NCBI GenBank assembly: GCA_963817135.1
Contig: CAWFNG010000013.1
Location: 442,051-506,050, forward strand
Direction: 5' to 3'
DNA length: 64,000 bases
Source of the DNA: VAZQ01 sp963817135
GTDB lineage: Bacteria; Pseudomonadota; Alphaproteobacteria; Rhizobiales; Xanthobacteraceae
In this document: one piece after another, positions 9,262 to 17,967 of the stretch
Position numbering within the stretch: the first letter of the stretch is position 1
How the letters are laid out: each line of letters begins with the position of its first letter
Made by a program: the position numbers and the translations under genes
Notes under the pieces: model-generated
Databases searched by the model: none
The model's input: only the letters and a program-made list of their open reading frames with translations
What the model was told of the DNA's origin: nothing

Positions 9262-9921
9262 TCAATCGATAATGGTCCAGTAGTAGTCGCCGGTATAGCC
9301 CGCCTCTTTGAAAACTTCGACCCATCCGGAAGGGTAATCGTAGAACTCGGCGGTCAGCACCCAGCTCTCGAAAATCTCTTTCTGCTCAGGCGTGTGATAG
9401 CTGTCGACCTGGACGAAGGCGCGACCTCCCGAGACGCGCTGGATTTCCTGCATGACCTTGACTGCGCGGGGGCGCGGAAAGTTATGCACCGTGTTGAGGC
9501 ACAATACGCAATCGAAGCTTGCATCGGGAAAGGGAAGCTTCTCTGCGGTGCCGAGATGCAGCCGGCCAATGACCTCCTTCTCCGCGTGCATGAGCGCATA
9601 GAGCGAGACATCGAGGCCGAACGCTTCGAGGCCCGGGCAAACGAGCATAAGGTCTTTGACCAGGAACCCCTTGGCGCACCCGACATCAAGCACGCGGTTG
9701 CCCGGTTTAAGCCCAAAATGGGCAATGATATCGCGCGCGACGGGGATCCAGCGGCCGTCGTAGCGATAGCCGCCGTAGCCGTATTCGCGCGGCCCGTCGA
9801 AATACATTTCGCCATATTGCCTGGAGATGGCGACAACGGCCGGATCCTTGGCTTCCTTGCGCTTCGCAATGTTGCGCTTGGTGTGCGGCAGCGCCCGCAA
9901 AAGGTCGAGTTCCGCCATCAC
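9262..9921 (-). CDS. Class I SAM-dependent methyltransferase
   Basis: A 219-residue methyltransferase. Motif I VLDVGCAKGFLVKDL is at about residues 78-92, FGLDVS is the acidic loop, and the LHLGTAEKLPFPDASFD segment precedes motif IV in LCLNTVHNF. The N-terminal segment KEAKDPAVVAISRQYGEMYF is seen in enzymes of sugar clusters. The first of two adjacent ATGs (9921) overlaps the stop of the upstream SDR. It probably methylates the nucleotide sugar or glycan made by the operon; the target atom is unknown. Confidence 0.8.
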   Translation of the reverse strand: MMAELDLLRALPHTKRNIAKRKEAKDPAVVAISRQYGEMYFDGPREYGYGGYRYDGRWIPVARDIIAHFGLKPGNRVLDVGCAKGFLVKDLMLVCPGLEAFGLDVSLYALMHAEKEVIGRLHLGTAEKLPFPDASFDCVLCLNTVHNFPRPRAVKVMQEIQRVSGGRAFVQVDSYHTPEQKEIFESWVLTAEFYDYPSGWVEVFKEAGYTGDYYWTIID

Positions 9922-10802
9922 ATCCTCGCGCTCTCGCGCTGCGCCTTGGCGATGCCTGCGGTGAGCGGCGTGAAGCTGAAATCGGGAAACGCCGCGCGGC
10001 AGTCGGCGATGTCGAATGGTCGATAACCGTTATGCGGCATCGGGCCGCTGCGCGGGCTTGCCTTGATGGAGACCTTGCGGGGGGCCGCCGCAACAACCGC
10101 TTCCGCGACAGCGCGGAACGAGTGCACTTCGCCGCTTGCGAGATTGAGCACTCCCGTGCTGCGCCGTTGCAAGACGCGCAGGATGATCTCGGCCACGTCA
10201 TCGATCAGCACATGATCGCGGCGCTCTTCGCCGTCCCCGAACAACACGATATCGTCACCGGCGCTCGCCAGCCGGCGGAAACGGTTGGGGCCATAGCCGT
10301 TGTGTGGGTCGTCCGCACCGTAAAGGAGCGTCGGCCGCAGGTTCGCAAGCGGAGCTTTGATCGCACTTGCAAAGGCAAGCTCGCGGGCGAGATGCATGGC
10401 CCCATGCAGGCTCGTCGGCGCGGTGGGAGTGGATTCGGTGAGCGGGACCGGGCCGTCGGCATAGACGGCGTCCGAGCTGATGTTCACGACATGCGCGACC
10501 GGAACGCGGGCGAGCGCCTCAACCATGGCACGCGTGATGATCATGTTGTCGATCATCATGCCGATATCCTTGCACGGCGCGCGGGCGGCGACCGCGACGA
10601 TGGCATCGCCAGGTTTTAGAAATGTTGCCAGCCGATCTGCTGCGTCGGGGGTGAGCAGGTCAACCTCATTGCGTGTGAGCGCAAGCGCCGATGCGCCGGC
10701 CGCGCGCAGGCGCCGCGTGAGTGCGCCACCCACAAATCCTGCCGCGCCGATGACCACCACCCGCTCGGGCAGCTGCGGTACCTGGTTCAAGTGCGCCAGC
10801 AT
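9918..10802 (-). CDS. NAD-dependent epimerase/dehydratase-like SDR lacking the usual YxxxK pair
   Basis: A 294-residue extended SDR. It opens with VVVIGAAGFVGGALTRRL, a good dinucleotide loop, then NISSDAVYADG and RPTLLYGADDPHNGYGPNRF. Where the catalytic YxxxK is expected, after SDAVY and the proline-rich stretch, the sequence reads LHGAMHLARE, so the tyrosine and lysine positions hold histidines. It may therefore use another mechanism, act only as a reductase with altered residues, or be non-catalytic. The gene lies 3 bases after the dehydrogenase homologue and overlaps the methyltransferase by ATGA, firmly inside the sugar operon. Confidence 0.78.
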   Translation of the reverse strand: MLAHLNQVPQLPERVVVIGAAGFVGGALTRRLRAAGASALALTRNEVDLLTPDAADRLATFLKPGDAIVAVAARAPCKDIGMMIDNMIITRAMVEALARVPVAHVVNISSDAVYADGPVPLTESTPTAPTSLHGAMHLARELAFASAIKAPLANLRPTLLYGADDPHNGYGPNRFRRLASAGDDIVLFGDGEERRDHVLIDDVAEIILRVLQRRSTGVLNLASGEVHSFRAVAEAVVAAAPRKVSIKASPRSGPMPHNGYRPFDIADCRAAFPDFSFTPLTAGIAKAQRESARM

Positions 10803-10805
10803 GGC

Positions 10806-12099
10806 TCAGCTCATGCGCGTTTCTTGAGCCGGCCGTCCGAGGGTATGGTACTCGAACCCAGCCGCCTCGGCGGCGTCCGCCTTGATGACCCCATACGGGT
10901 CGACCAGGGTCCGGCCGGCCATGACCTCCGCAATGCGCGTAGCCGGGATGGCACGATATTGCGGCCAGGGGGTGAGGATCATGAGCCCGTCGGCGCCTTT
11001 CGCTGCGCCCAGGGGATCACGGCAGCCCTGGGCGTTAGGGTGACCCGCAGCACTTGCCGGCACGACCGGGTCGTGGATGCGGAGATTGGCGTCGCAAAGC
11101 TGCGCAATCGTTGCGAGTGACGGTGAGTTTTTCACCGAATGCGTGTTTTCCTTGTAAGCGAGCCCCCACACCGCGACCGTGGCCTTGGGCCTGGCCTCAA
11201 GGAGCGCCTTGCGGATGGTCTGGGCGGCCCAGTCGCGGCGCCGGCGGCTGTTGGCGAGCCACGCCCGTACAATGCCTGCGTCCGTGCCGTAGGCGGCTGC
11301 CAGACGCTCCACAGTGGCAAGGTCGCGCTCCAGATTGCCGCCTGCGATCCCGAGGCCCGGGCGTGAGGTAACTGTGGGGCCCGATCCGCCGGTCGAGCTT
11401 CAGGGCAGGCACAATTTCCGACCAATCCGCCCCCGTAGCCTCGCAAAGCTCCGCCATGGTGTTGGCGACCCCAATTGAGGCGACGAGGCACATATTGATG
11501 GAAATCTTGGCGAGTTCGGCGCTTTCGTAGCGCATGGGCAGGATGGGGCAGCCGAAAGCTTCGAGGAGAGTCCGCAAGCGGGGCTCGATAGGCTCGGAGG
11601 GGTCGGCGCAGCCAATAATGTAGCGCTCCGGTTTGGCGGCGCGCTCCACCGCGCTACCGAACACCAATGTCTCGACTTGATAGTAGCGGCGGCGCAGCGG
11701 CGGTGCGCTCAGGCTTCGCGTAAAGCCGGGCGGGACCTGGCAAAGCACGACCAGCGTCGCAGTCGGTGCGAGCACCGGCAATACGCCGTCGATCAGTTTA
11801 CGGATGCCGCCAAGGTCGCTTTCGCCTGCATCGTTGGTCGGCACGTCGGGCGATATATAGACAACGTCACAGCGTCCGAGATCGGCAGCAGCCGCGGTGA
11901 ATGACTGACGCTCGCCGTTGTCGTGCAGAAGCTCGGCAAGATCGGGCTCGCTCACCGGCAGTTCGCCCCGCTTCAATCTCGCGACCAGCGCCGCGTCGGG
12001 ATCGAAACAAACCGTGGTAAAGCCGCGGCCCGCCACCGCGGCCGCGGAGACAAGGCCGAGATGGGTCATCCCGGCAAATCCCACCGCCGGACCGCTCAC
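10806..12099 (-). CDS. UDP-glucose/GDP-mannose dehydrogenase family protein without the catalytic cysteine (one frame break)
   Basis: About 430 residues in two frames joined near 11358, where removing one G from CCCGGGCC restores continuity. The start is a GTG at 12099 that overlaps the TGA of the Gfo/Idh gene. The N-terminal Rossmann domain holds GFAGMTHLGLVSAAAVAGRG, the YISPDVPTNDAG segment matches the family, and the central helix has SAELAKISINMCLVASIGVA. The C-terminal domain starts at VAVWGLAYKENTHSVKNSPS. Family enzymes oxidise an NDP-sugar twice to the uronate using a cysteine in GFGGSCFPKD. Here the aligned stretch is GIAGGNLERD, with asparagine in place of cysteine. Confidence 0.78.
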
Positions 12100-13034
12100 G
12101 CCGCCTTCTCCGCGATCTTGATCGCGTCGCCGCCGATGCGTTTGAGCGCGCGGTTTAGCCAGATGTCGTTTGCGAGATTGGTCGGGGTTGCCTTGCGGCA
12201 AAGCTCCTTGAAATGCGCGTATTCCATGGCCCAGGTCGGATCATCCTGAACCAGGGTCACGCTTTCTTCCGGCGGCCGGCCGCTGGGAAATACGCGTCTC
12301 CTCTGGGTAAAGGTCGAAGGTCCCCATTTGCACAGAGATTGAATATGCGCGCTGCCTTTTTCAGCGAGAATGTCGCAGGTGAAATGATTGCGCCACATCA
12401 GCAGCGTCATTTCCAGCTCGATGCGCAGCCGGCCGCCCTCGCTGGCAATCACAACATGATCGGGCGAGCGGTTCTCGAACGCGCGCGCGCTGACAATGAA
12501 GAAATCGTCGGCAATATCCCCGAACCAGAACCGGCAGGTATCGAGGAGGTGCGAGCCAAGGTCCGGCAATACGCCGGCCCCGTGATCGCGCCAGGCGGAA
12601 TCGCGCACCAGCCGGGCGGTACCGTTACCGTAGAACATCCGGCAGCTGTAGATCGTGCCAAGCTCCCTGCTTGCGATCAGCTCGCGCATGCGCATGTAGT
12701 GCGGCTCGAACCGGTGATTGTACGCCGTGTAACAAACGACGCCGGCGCGGCGGGCGCGTGCCTCGATGGCGCTGATGTCCTCCTCCCGATCGGCGGCCAG
12801 CGGCTTCTCGACCAGCACGTGCTTCCTATTGGCCACGCAGATATTCAGAAGCTCGATCTTCGGCGCATCGGGAATGCAGGCGAGCACCGCGTCATAGCTC
12901 TCGAGGGGAACCTCCTCGAGGCGGCGGAAGTCCGCCTCGCCGTTGACCGGATCGACCGAGGCGACAAAGTCGGCTCCCGCGACGGCGCGCCGCTTGTAGC
13001 CCTGGACACCGAGCCCCACAACAACGACACGCAT
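12096..13034 (-). CDS. Gfo/Idh/MocA family NAD(P)-dependent oxidoreductase
   Basis: A 312-residue oxidoreductase. VVVVGLGVQGYKRR is the dinucleotide loop at the N-terminus. The family hallmark VLVEKPLAADREE lies near residue 95 and carries the conserved lysine, followed by AYNHRFEPHYMRMREL and DLGSHLLDTCRFWFGD in the substrate domain. Members of this family in polysaccharide operons often oxidise the 3-position or reduce a keto group of an NDP-sugar. It overlaps the dehydrogenase homologue by GTGA and follows the kinase-nucleotidyltransferase gene by about 10 bases. The substrate is not readable from sequence. Confidence 0.85.
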   Translation of the reverse strand: MRVVVVGLGVQGYKRRAVAGADFVASVDPVNGEADFRRLEEVPLESYDAVLACIPDAPKIELLNICVANRKHVLVEKPLAADREEDISAIEARARRAGVVCYTAYNHRFEPHYMRMRELIASRELGTIYSCRMFYGNGTARLVRDSAWRDHGAGVLPDLGSHLLDTCRFWFGDIADDFFIVSARAFENRSPDHVVIASEGGRLRIELEMTLLMWRNHFTCDILAEKGSAHIQSLCKWGPSTFTQRRRVFPSGRPPEESVTLVQDDPTWAMEYAHFKELCRKATPTNLANDIWLNRALKRIGGDAIKIAEKAA

Positions 13035-13044
13035 GCGTAAAGTC

Positions 13045-14595
13045 TTACCCGAAGCTCAGGTCGCGCTCGACCGCGTCGATCTTGGCGCGCACATGCTCCA
13101 GCGTGATCGGCACATTGCCGTCGAATTCGCACTCGCAGGAGGCCGCCATCGTTCCCAGAATGGTCGCCGCAGCATCGTTGCGGCAGGTGAGCATGGCCAG
13201 CGTTGCGTAGGCAAGGAGCGCGTCGCCGGCGCCTACCGCATCGACGAGGCGGTCGACAAAGCTGTCGATGACGAAATAGCTGTCCAGCGAGTAATGCTCC
13301 TTGTCGCGGCAGGCGAGCACGCCGCGCTCGCCGAGCTTGAGAATGAGGAGCTTGCAGCGCGCCTGGTCGTAGACCAGGGAGGCGAGGGGGCGCACGCCCG
13401 AATCCTGATCGCCGACGGCAAAGCGCGCTTCGCGCTCGTTCGGCGTGATCAGGTCGAAATCGGTGAATTCGGTGATATTGCCCCAGCGGCTCGCGACCTG
13501 GCTGTCGGCAACGCGGTAAACGCCGTCGGGGATGACGCCGACGAGCTTTGGGATGGTTCGTTTGTTGAAAATGCCGTGCCGGAAGTCGGCATAGACTACG
13601 GCGTCGACGGGCTGTTCCCTGACCCGGGCCTGGATCTTGGCGAGGACATCGTCGGAGATCGAACGATTGTCGAGGGTATCGATCTTCAGGAGACGATAGC
13701 CGCCGACCACGACGGCGTTCTTGTTCACGGTAGGGCGGGTTCTGTCGACGACGTAATTGAGGTCAACTCCCGCGCTTCTGAGGTCATCGACGACGAAATC
13801 CTTGAGCGGGTCGTTACCCAGCACGGTCGAGAACGTGACGTGCGCCCCCGCCGCCATCAAATGCTTGGCGACAACGCCGCCGCCGCCGACGAAATCGGTC
13901 TTGCGCTCGAAGGCGACGCTCAGCGTCGGGGTCTTGGTTTGCCCGCCGATCATCGCGCAATAGGTGTAGCTGTCGACGATGGTGTCGCCCACCACATGCA
14001 CCCGGTGGCCGCGCATGCCATCGAGCACGCCGCGGAGCATGGCGAAATCGATGTTGTTGCGCTCCATCAGGATCTGCAGATTGGCATGGCGAACGTCGGG
14101 CTCGTCTTCGCGAATGAGGGCGCTCGACGAATAGATGATGTCGCCGGGGGTAAAGATCAGCTCGCCGCCATAGGACTGCACGATCGCGAGTTCTTCCGCC
14201 GTCTTGGCGGAAAGGCCGTTGCCGCCGTATTCGAAGCCTTTGGCGAAGTAATCGGGCTCGATCAGCCGGATGTTTTCGAGCGGCTTGTCGCGCTCGTCGA
14301 TCAGCACGTAGTCCACCATCTCGAAAGCGGCGAGGTTAACTGCGCGCAAATCCTGCGGCACATGCGGGCGGTATACGCCCTTGGTGACATGCTGGTCGGC
14401 GGTGAGGCTGGCGATGAGAATGTCGGCTTTCGACTTGGCATAGACGAGGTGGCGCACGTGCCCCGGGTGGACCACGTCAAACACGCCGTGGCACATGATC
14501 ACTTTCTTGGCGCGCGGAGGCGCCCCCAAGATCGCCCGCAGTTCCTGCGGCGTCTTGATTTTGTGCCGATAGCGTTCGGTTAAGGAAACGAGCAT
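13045..14595 (-). CDS. Fused sugar-phosphate nucleotidyltransferase-PfkB kinase (HldE-like, domains in reverse order)
   Basis: A 516-residue bifunctional protein. Residues 1-140 form a cytidylyltransferase-fold domain with MCHGVFDVVHPGHVRHL, containing the HxGH nucleotide-binding motif. Residues from about 190 to the end form a PfkB-type kinase with VGGGGVVAKHLMAAGA, LITPNEREARFAVGD and the anion-hole motif VDAVGAGDALLAY. E. coli HldE makes ADP-heptose with the same two activities but has the kinase first and the nucleotidyltransferase second. ATG 14595 lies about 20 bases after the upstream SDR stop. With the SIS and HAD genes upstream it completes a heptose-type activation set: isomerise, phosphorylate, dephosphorylate, nucleotidylate. 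Confidence 0.85.
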   Translation of the reverse strand: MLVSLTERYRHKIKTPQELRAILGAPPRAKKVIMCHGVFDVVHPGHVRHLVYAKSKADILIASLTADQHVTKGVYRPHVPQDLRAVNLAAFEMVDYVLIDERDKPLENIRLIEPDYFAKGFEYGGNGLSAKTAEELAIVQSYGGELIFTPGDIIYSSSALIREDEPDVRHANLQILMERNNIDFAMLRGVLDGMRGHRVHVVGDTIVDSYTYCAMIGGQTKTPTLSVAFERKTDFVGGGGVVAKHLMAAGAHVTFSTVLGNDPLKDFVVDDLRSAGVDLNYVVDRTRPTVNKNAVVVGGYRLLKIDTLDNRSISDDVLAKIQARVREQPVDAVVYADFRHGIFNKRTIPKLVGVIPDGVYRVADSQVASRWGNITEFTDFDLITPNEREARFAVGDQDSGVRPLASLVYDQARCKLLILKLGERGVLACRDKEHYSLDSYFVIDSFVDRLVDAVGAGDALLAYATLAMLTCRNDAAATILGTMAASCECEFDGNVPITLEHVRAKIDAVERDLSFG

Positions 14596-14614
14596 CCCGC
14601 CATCCCCACGCCTT

Positions 14615-15619
14615 TTACCCGCGCTTCTGCCCGAGGTAACGAAACCACTTTTCCGTCGAGCGGGCAATCGAGTCCGGATCCCACAATGGAGCATCCCGCC
14701 ACAATTCGATATCGGCGAGCATGCGCCGGACGCCATCCTCGAACGCGACCGTCGGTCGCCAGCCGAGCCGGCGCGTGATCTTTTCGATATTCGCCCAGGT
14801 GCAATCCGGCTCGCCCGGGCGCTTGGGAATGTGAACGACGTCGCCGCCGAGGATTTCCACCAATCGGTTGACGGCTTGCGGATTGCCGGCGCCCACGTTG
14901 TAGCATTCGCCGCTTTCGTCTGTCAGCGCCGCGGCGAGGAATGCGCGCGCGATGTCGGTGACGTAAATGAAATCGCGTCTTTGCGTGCCGTCGCCCACCA
15001 GCGTGTAAGGTTTGCCGGCGAGCTTTTGCCGGAAGAACACGCCGAATACCGCACCGTAAGCGCCGGTGGTGCGCACGCGCGGGCCGTAGGCATTGAAGAT
15101 GCGGATCGAGTTCACCGGCAGGCCGTAGACCCGATGCCAGTGAAACGCCACTTCCTCGCCGAGATATTTGGAAAGCGCGTACGGATATTGCGGATCGATC
15201 GGGTGATCCTCGGCGGTCGGCACCCCGGCAAGCCCATAGCAGGACGAGGATGCGGCATAGACAAACTTTTTCGCCCCTGCCTCGCGCGCGCATTCCAGTA
15301 CCCGCACCGTGCCCTGGACGTTGGTGTCCATATACGGCGTCGGATTTTCGATCGACGGCACGATGTCGCCGATGCCGGCAAGGTGGAACACGTAGCGGGC
15401 GTCTTCGAAAATGCGCGAGCTCGGCTCGAGCTGGCGGACATCCTGCCAGTAGCAGGCAAGGTCGGAGTTGCCCTTGAGGTGTTCGAGGTTGCTGCGGTGG
15501 CCGCCCGCGAGATTATCGATCACCCGGACGGAAAAACCCTGCTCGATGAGCAGGTCCACCATATGGCTGCCGATGAAGCCGGCGCCCCCGGTGACGACGG
15601 CGGCAGGTTTGCCGGTCAT
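14615..15619 (-). CDS. NAD-dependent nucleotide-sugar epimerase/dehydratase (extended SDR)
   Basis: A 334-residue extended SDR with all expected motifs: VVTGGAGFIGSHMVDLL at the N-terminus, FHLAGIGDIVPSIENP, AASSSCYGLAG, catalytic YALSK near residue 147, and FNAYGPRVRTTGAYG. RRDFIYVTDIARAF and the C-terminal LGWRPTVAFEDGVR resemble UDP-glucose 4-epimerase and UDP-glucuronate-type enzymes. It acts on an NDP-sugar in the cytoplasm. It overlaps the next upstream SDR by ATGA and is followed by the kinase-nucleotidyltransferase, so its substrate may be the NDP-sugar that enzyme makes. Confidence 0.85.
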   Translation of the reverse strand: MTGKPAAVVTGGAGFIGSHMVDLLIEQGFSVRVIDNLAGGHRSNLEHLKGNSDLACYWQDVRQLEPSSRIFEDARYVFHLAGIGDIVPSIENPTPYMDTNVQGTVRVLECAREAGAKKFVYAASSSCYGLAGVPTAEDHPIDPQYPYALSKYLGEEVAFHWHRVYGLPVNSIRIFNAYGPRVRTTGAYGAVFGVFFRQKLAGKPYTLVGDGTQRRDFIYVTDIARAFLAAALTDESGECYNVGAGNPQAVNRLVEILGGDVVHIPKRPGEPDCTWANIEKITRRLGWRPTVAFEDGVRRMLADIELWRDAPLWDPDSIARSTEKWFRYLGQKRG

Positions 15620-16629
15620 GCCGCCTTGAGCCGCTTGAGCAGACGGACGTTGTAGTAGCGGTCGTCCTCCATGCTGTTCGGGACTTTGTTTGCCAGGAAT
15701 GCGCGGCAGAGCTCGCGCACCGCGTCCTCGATGGTGTGACGCGGCGCGTAACCAAGCACGCGTTTAATCTTGTCGGAGTTGATGTGGTAGGAGCGGATGT
15801 CGTCGGTCGGGGTGGTGACGATCTCGACCCGCTTGCGCTCGGGCATTTCTTCGCCGACCACCCGCCGCACCAGCTCGGCGATCTCCATGAGCGAGAGATT
15901 CTGATAGCCGACATTGAAGGTTTCGTTCTGGATCTTGTCGGCAGGCGCGGTCAGGAACAGCTGCACGGCGTCGCAGTAGTCCTGGATGTGCAGGTTGGGG
16001 CGCAGCTGCGAGCCGCCGAACACGGTGATCTTGCCGGCATTGACGGCGTGATTGGTGAGAATGTTGACCGAGAGATCGAGCCGCTGCCGGGGCGAGTGGC
16101 CGCAGACGGTGGCCGGGCGGAAAATCACGCCGGTGAAGCTCGGGTCGGTGTATTTCTTGAGGATCGGCTCGCACATCCCCTTGTATTTGTTGTAGAGCGT
16201 GAGCGGAACGAGCGGATGGTCCTCGGTGACGTCGGGCTTGTCGGATACGCCATAGACCGAGCTTGACGACGCATAGACGAAGCGCTTGACGCCTGCCTTT
16301 TTGGAAGCTTGCACCAGCGGCTCGAAAGCATTGAGGTTGATGGAGGTGGAAAGATCTTCGTCAAGCTCGAAGCTCGCATCGTTGGAAATGCAGGCGAGAT
16401 GCACGACCGCATCATGGCCGGCAACCGCGCTGGCAAATTTCGCGGTCTCGCGGATGTCGGCGTCGATGACCCGCAGATTGGGGTTGTCGCGCGGCAGGAA
16501 CTGGCTGCCGAAAAACATGATGTCGTAGACCGTGACCTTGTAGCCGCTGGCGAGCATTTGCGGCACAAGCCGCGCGCCGCAATAGCCTGCGCCGCCGGTG
16601 ACGAGGACCTTGTCGAACAACCGTTGCAT
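15616..16629 (-). CDS. NAD-dependent nucleotide-sugar epimerase/dehydratase (extended SDR)
   Basis: An extended SDR of 337 residues from ATG 16629 (MQRLFDKVLVTGGAGYCGAR). That start is preceded by an AAAGGAAG ribosome site; a GTG at 16653 overlapping the transaldolase stop is the alternative. Motifs are VTGGAGYCGARLVPQML, VHLACISNDASFELD, YASSSSVYGVSDKP, catalytic YNKYK, FRPATVCGHSPRQRLDLSVN and GGSQLRPNLHIQDYCDAV. The HSPRQRLDLSVN block is typical of a subgroup near UDP-glucuronate decarboxylase and epimerase-like enzymes in O-antigen clusters. It overlaps the downstream SDR by ATGA. Confidence 0.85.
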   Translation of the reverse strand: MQRLFDKVLVTGGAGYCGARLVPQMLASGYKVTVYDIMFFGSQFLPRDNPNLRVIDADIRETAKFASAVAGHDAVVHLACISNDASFELDEDLSTSINLNAFEPLVQASKKAGVKRFVYASSSSVYGVSDKPDVTEDHPLVPLTLYNKYKGMCEPILKKYTDPSFTGVIFRPATVCGHSPRQRLDLSVNILTNHAVNAGKITVFGGSQLRPNLHIQDYCDAVQLFLTAPADKIQNETFNVGYQNLSLMEIAELVRRVVGEEMPERKRVEIVTTPTDDIRSYHINSDKIKRVLGYAPRHTIEDAVRELCRAFLANKVPNSMEDDRYYNVRLLKRLKAA

Positions 16630-16649
16630 GCTTCTTCTTCCTTTCTCGT

Positions 16650-17390
16650 TCACTCTGCCGCTATCCGTGTGGTCTTGATGGTGTAGGCCGCCGCCGCCGC
16701 ATCGCGATAGAAGCCCTGCACGGTTTCGCGGGAATATTCCGCCAGGTCCTTGCCGACGAGATCGAGCTTGGCAAGAAACTCATTCGGCACCGTGACGATG
16801 TCGCAGCTGCTTTCCTCGGCATGGAAGATATTCAACAGCTCGCGCGTGCTCGCCCAGAGAAGCTCGGCCTTCGGCCGCGAGCGCAGGATTTGCTTGCACG
16901 CGAGCATGTGCGGAACCGGATCGATACCGGTGTCGGCAATGCGGCCGGCGAACACCGAGACGATCGCCGGCGTTGCCTGATCGAGCGCGTCGGCAACCGC
17001 GCGCACCTGATCGAGGGTGAAGATCGCGGTCACGTTGAGCGTCACGCCTTCCGCCGAAAGCGCGCGGATGAGCTCGGTGGAAGGCAGGCCTTTGGTGTTG
17101 GTGACCGGGATTTTCACGTTAACGTTGCGGCCCCATGCGGCAATGGTGCGCGCCTGCTCCGCCATGCTGCCGAAGTCGTCGGCAAACACTTCGAACGATA
17201 CCGGCCGGTCGGGAATTGCGGAGAGCACCTTGCGCGCAAATACCTCGTAATCGTCGACGCCGGCCTTGCGCATGAGGGAAGGGTTGGTGGTGAACCCCTT
17301 GATCAACGGATTGCGCGCCATCTTGACGATGCCGTCGTAATCGGCGCCGTCGGCAAAAATCTTGACCTTGAGATTGCTGAGCCGGCTCAT
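16650..17390 (-). CDS. Transaldolase-family protein (small, TalC/FSA-like)
   Basis: A 246-residue (beta/alpha)8 aldolase of the small transaldolase type. KIFADGADYDGIVKMARNP opens the protein, then GFTTNPSLMRKAG, and NVNVKIPVTNTKG contains the lysine expected to form the Schiff base. LNVTAIFTLDQV and ELLWASTRELLN complete the pattern. Transaldolases move a three-carbon dihydroxyacetone unit between sugar phosphates; fructose-6-phosphate aldolases of the same size make or split that bond directly. ATG 17390 overlaps the HAD gene stop (ATGA). Its place between a GmhB-like phosphatase and SDR genes is unusual and suggests carbon-chain building rather than central metabolism. Confidence 0.86.
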   Translation of the reverse strand: MSRLSNLKVKIFADGADYDGIVKMARNPLIKGFTTNPSLMRKAGVDDYEVFARKVLSAIPDRPVSFEVFADDFGSMAEQARTIAAWGRNVNVKIPVTNTKGLPSTELIRALSAEGVTLNVTAIFTLDQVRAVADALDQATPAIVSVFAGRIADTGIDPVPHMLACKQILRSRPKAELLWASTRELLNIFHAEESSCDIVTVPNEFLAKLDLVGKDLAEYSRETVQGFYRDAAAAAYTIKTTRIAAE

Positions 17391-17951
17391 GTCGCCCCCT
17401 GCGTGGTTTGTGTGATGATGATGTCGGCGGCTTCCGCGATCGAATGCACGATGTAGTCGGGTGCATCGGGCGCGGGTAGGGCCGCATAGCCGAGATCGAT
17501 GAACACGGTGGCGCATCCGGCGGCGCGGCCGGCCTCGACATCGCGTCTTCCGATCGCCGACCATGAAGCTCTGCTTGAGATCGATGCCGAGTTCGCCGGC
17601 CGCCTCAAGGATCATTCCGGGTTTGGGCTTGCGGCACTCGCATGCTTCGCCCTGCCGGTGAAAGCAGGCCTTTATCGCGTCGACCGGCAGGTCGCGCGTC
17701 ATGATTTCATGCATCGCATCCACTTCCGATCGAGCGATCAATCCGTGCCCCACGTCCGGCTGGTTCGTGACCACTGCTAACAGAAAGCCCGCCTGCTTGA
17801 GCTTCTGCAAACTCGCGGCGGCTTCAGGGTAGACCCTGAAACCATCGAGCGACCGGGGTGCGAAGCTGCGGCCATCCCGGAATTCGGGTATGACAATAAC
17901 CCCGTCGCGATCAAGGAAAACCGCTTTCCGTGATGTTTTCCCTGTAATCAA
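17387..17951 (-). CDS. HAD-family sugar bisphosphate phosphatase (GmhB-like; one frame break)
   Basis: About 188 residues. The first HAD motif AVFLDRDGVIVIPE is near the N-terminus, VVTNQPDVGHG follows, and CFHRQGEACECRKPKPGM gives the C..H..C.C pattern of the zinc site in D,D-heptose 1,7-bisphosphate phosphatases. Near 17560 the frame breaks after FMVGDR; the correct continuation RDVEAGRAAGCATVFIDLG runs to the stop at 17387, which overlaps the transaldolase ATG. A TTG start at 17951 with GAAGGG upstream lies 17 bases after the SIS gene. GmhB removes the 7-phosphate from heptose 1,7-bisphosphate. The zinc signature supports a heptose-like substrate here. Confidence 0.8.
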
Positions 17952-17967
17952 CGGCCCACCCTTCAAT

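Noticed and set aside
13033..14583. A 516-codon open frame on the plus strand
   Set aside because: It is antisense to the nucleotidyltransferase-kinase gene, which has clear HxGH and DAVGAGD motifs. High GC content keeps the opposite frame open. The translation shows no recognisable domain.
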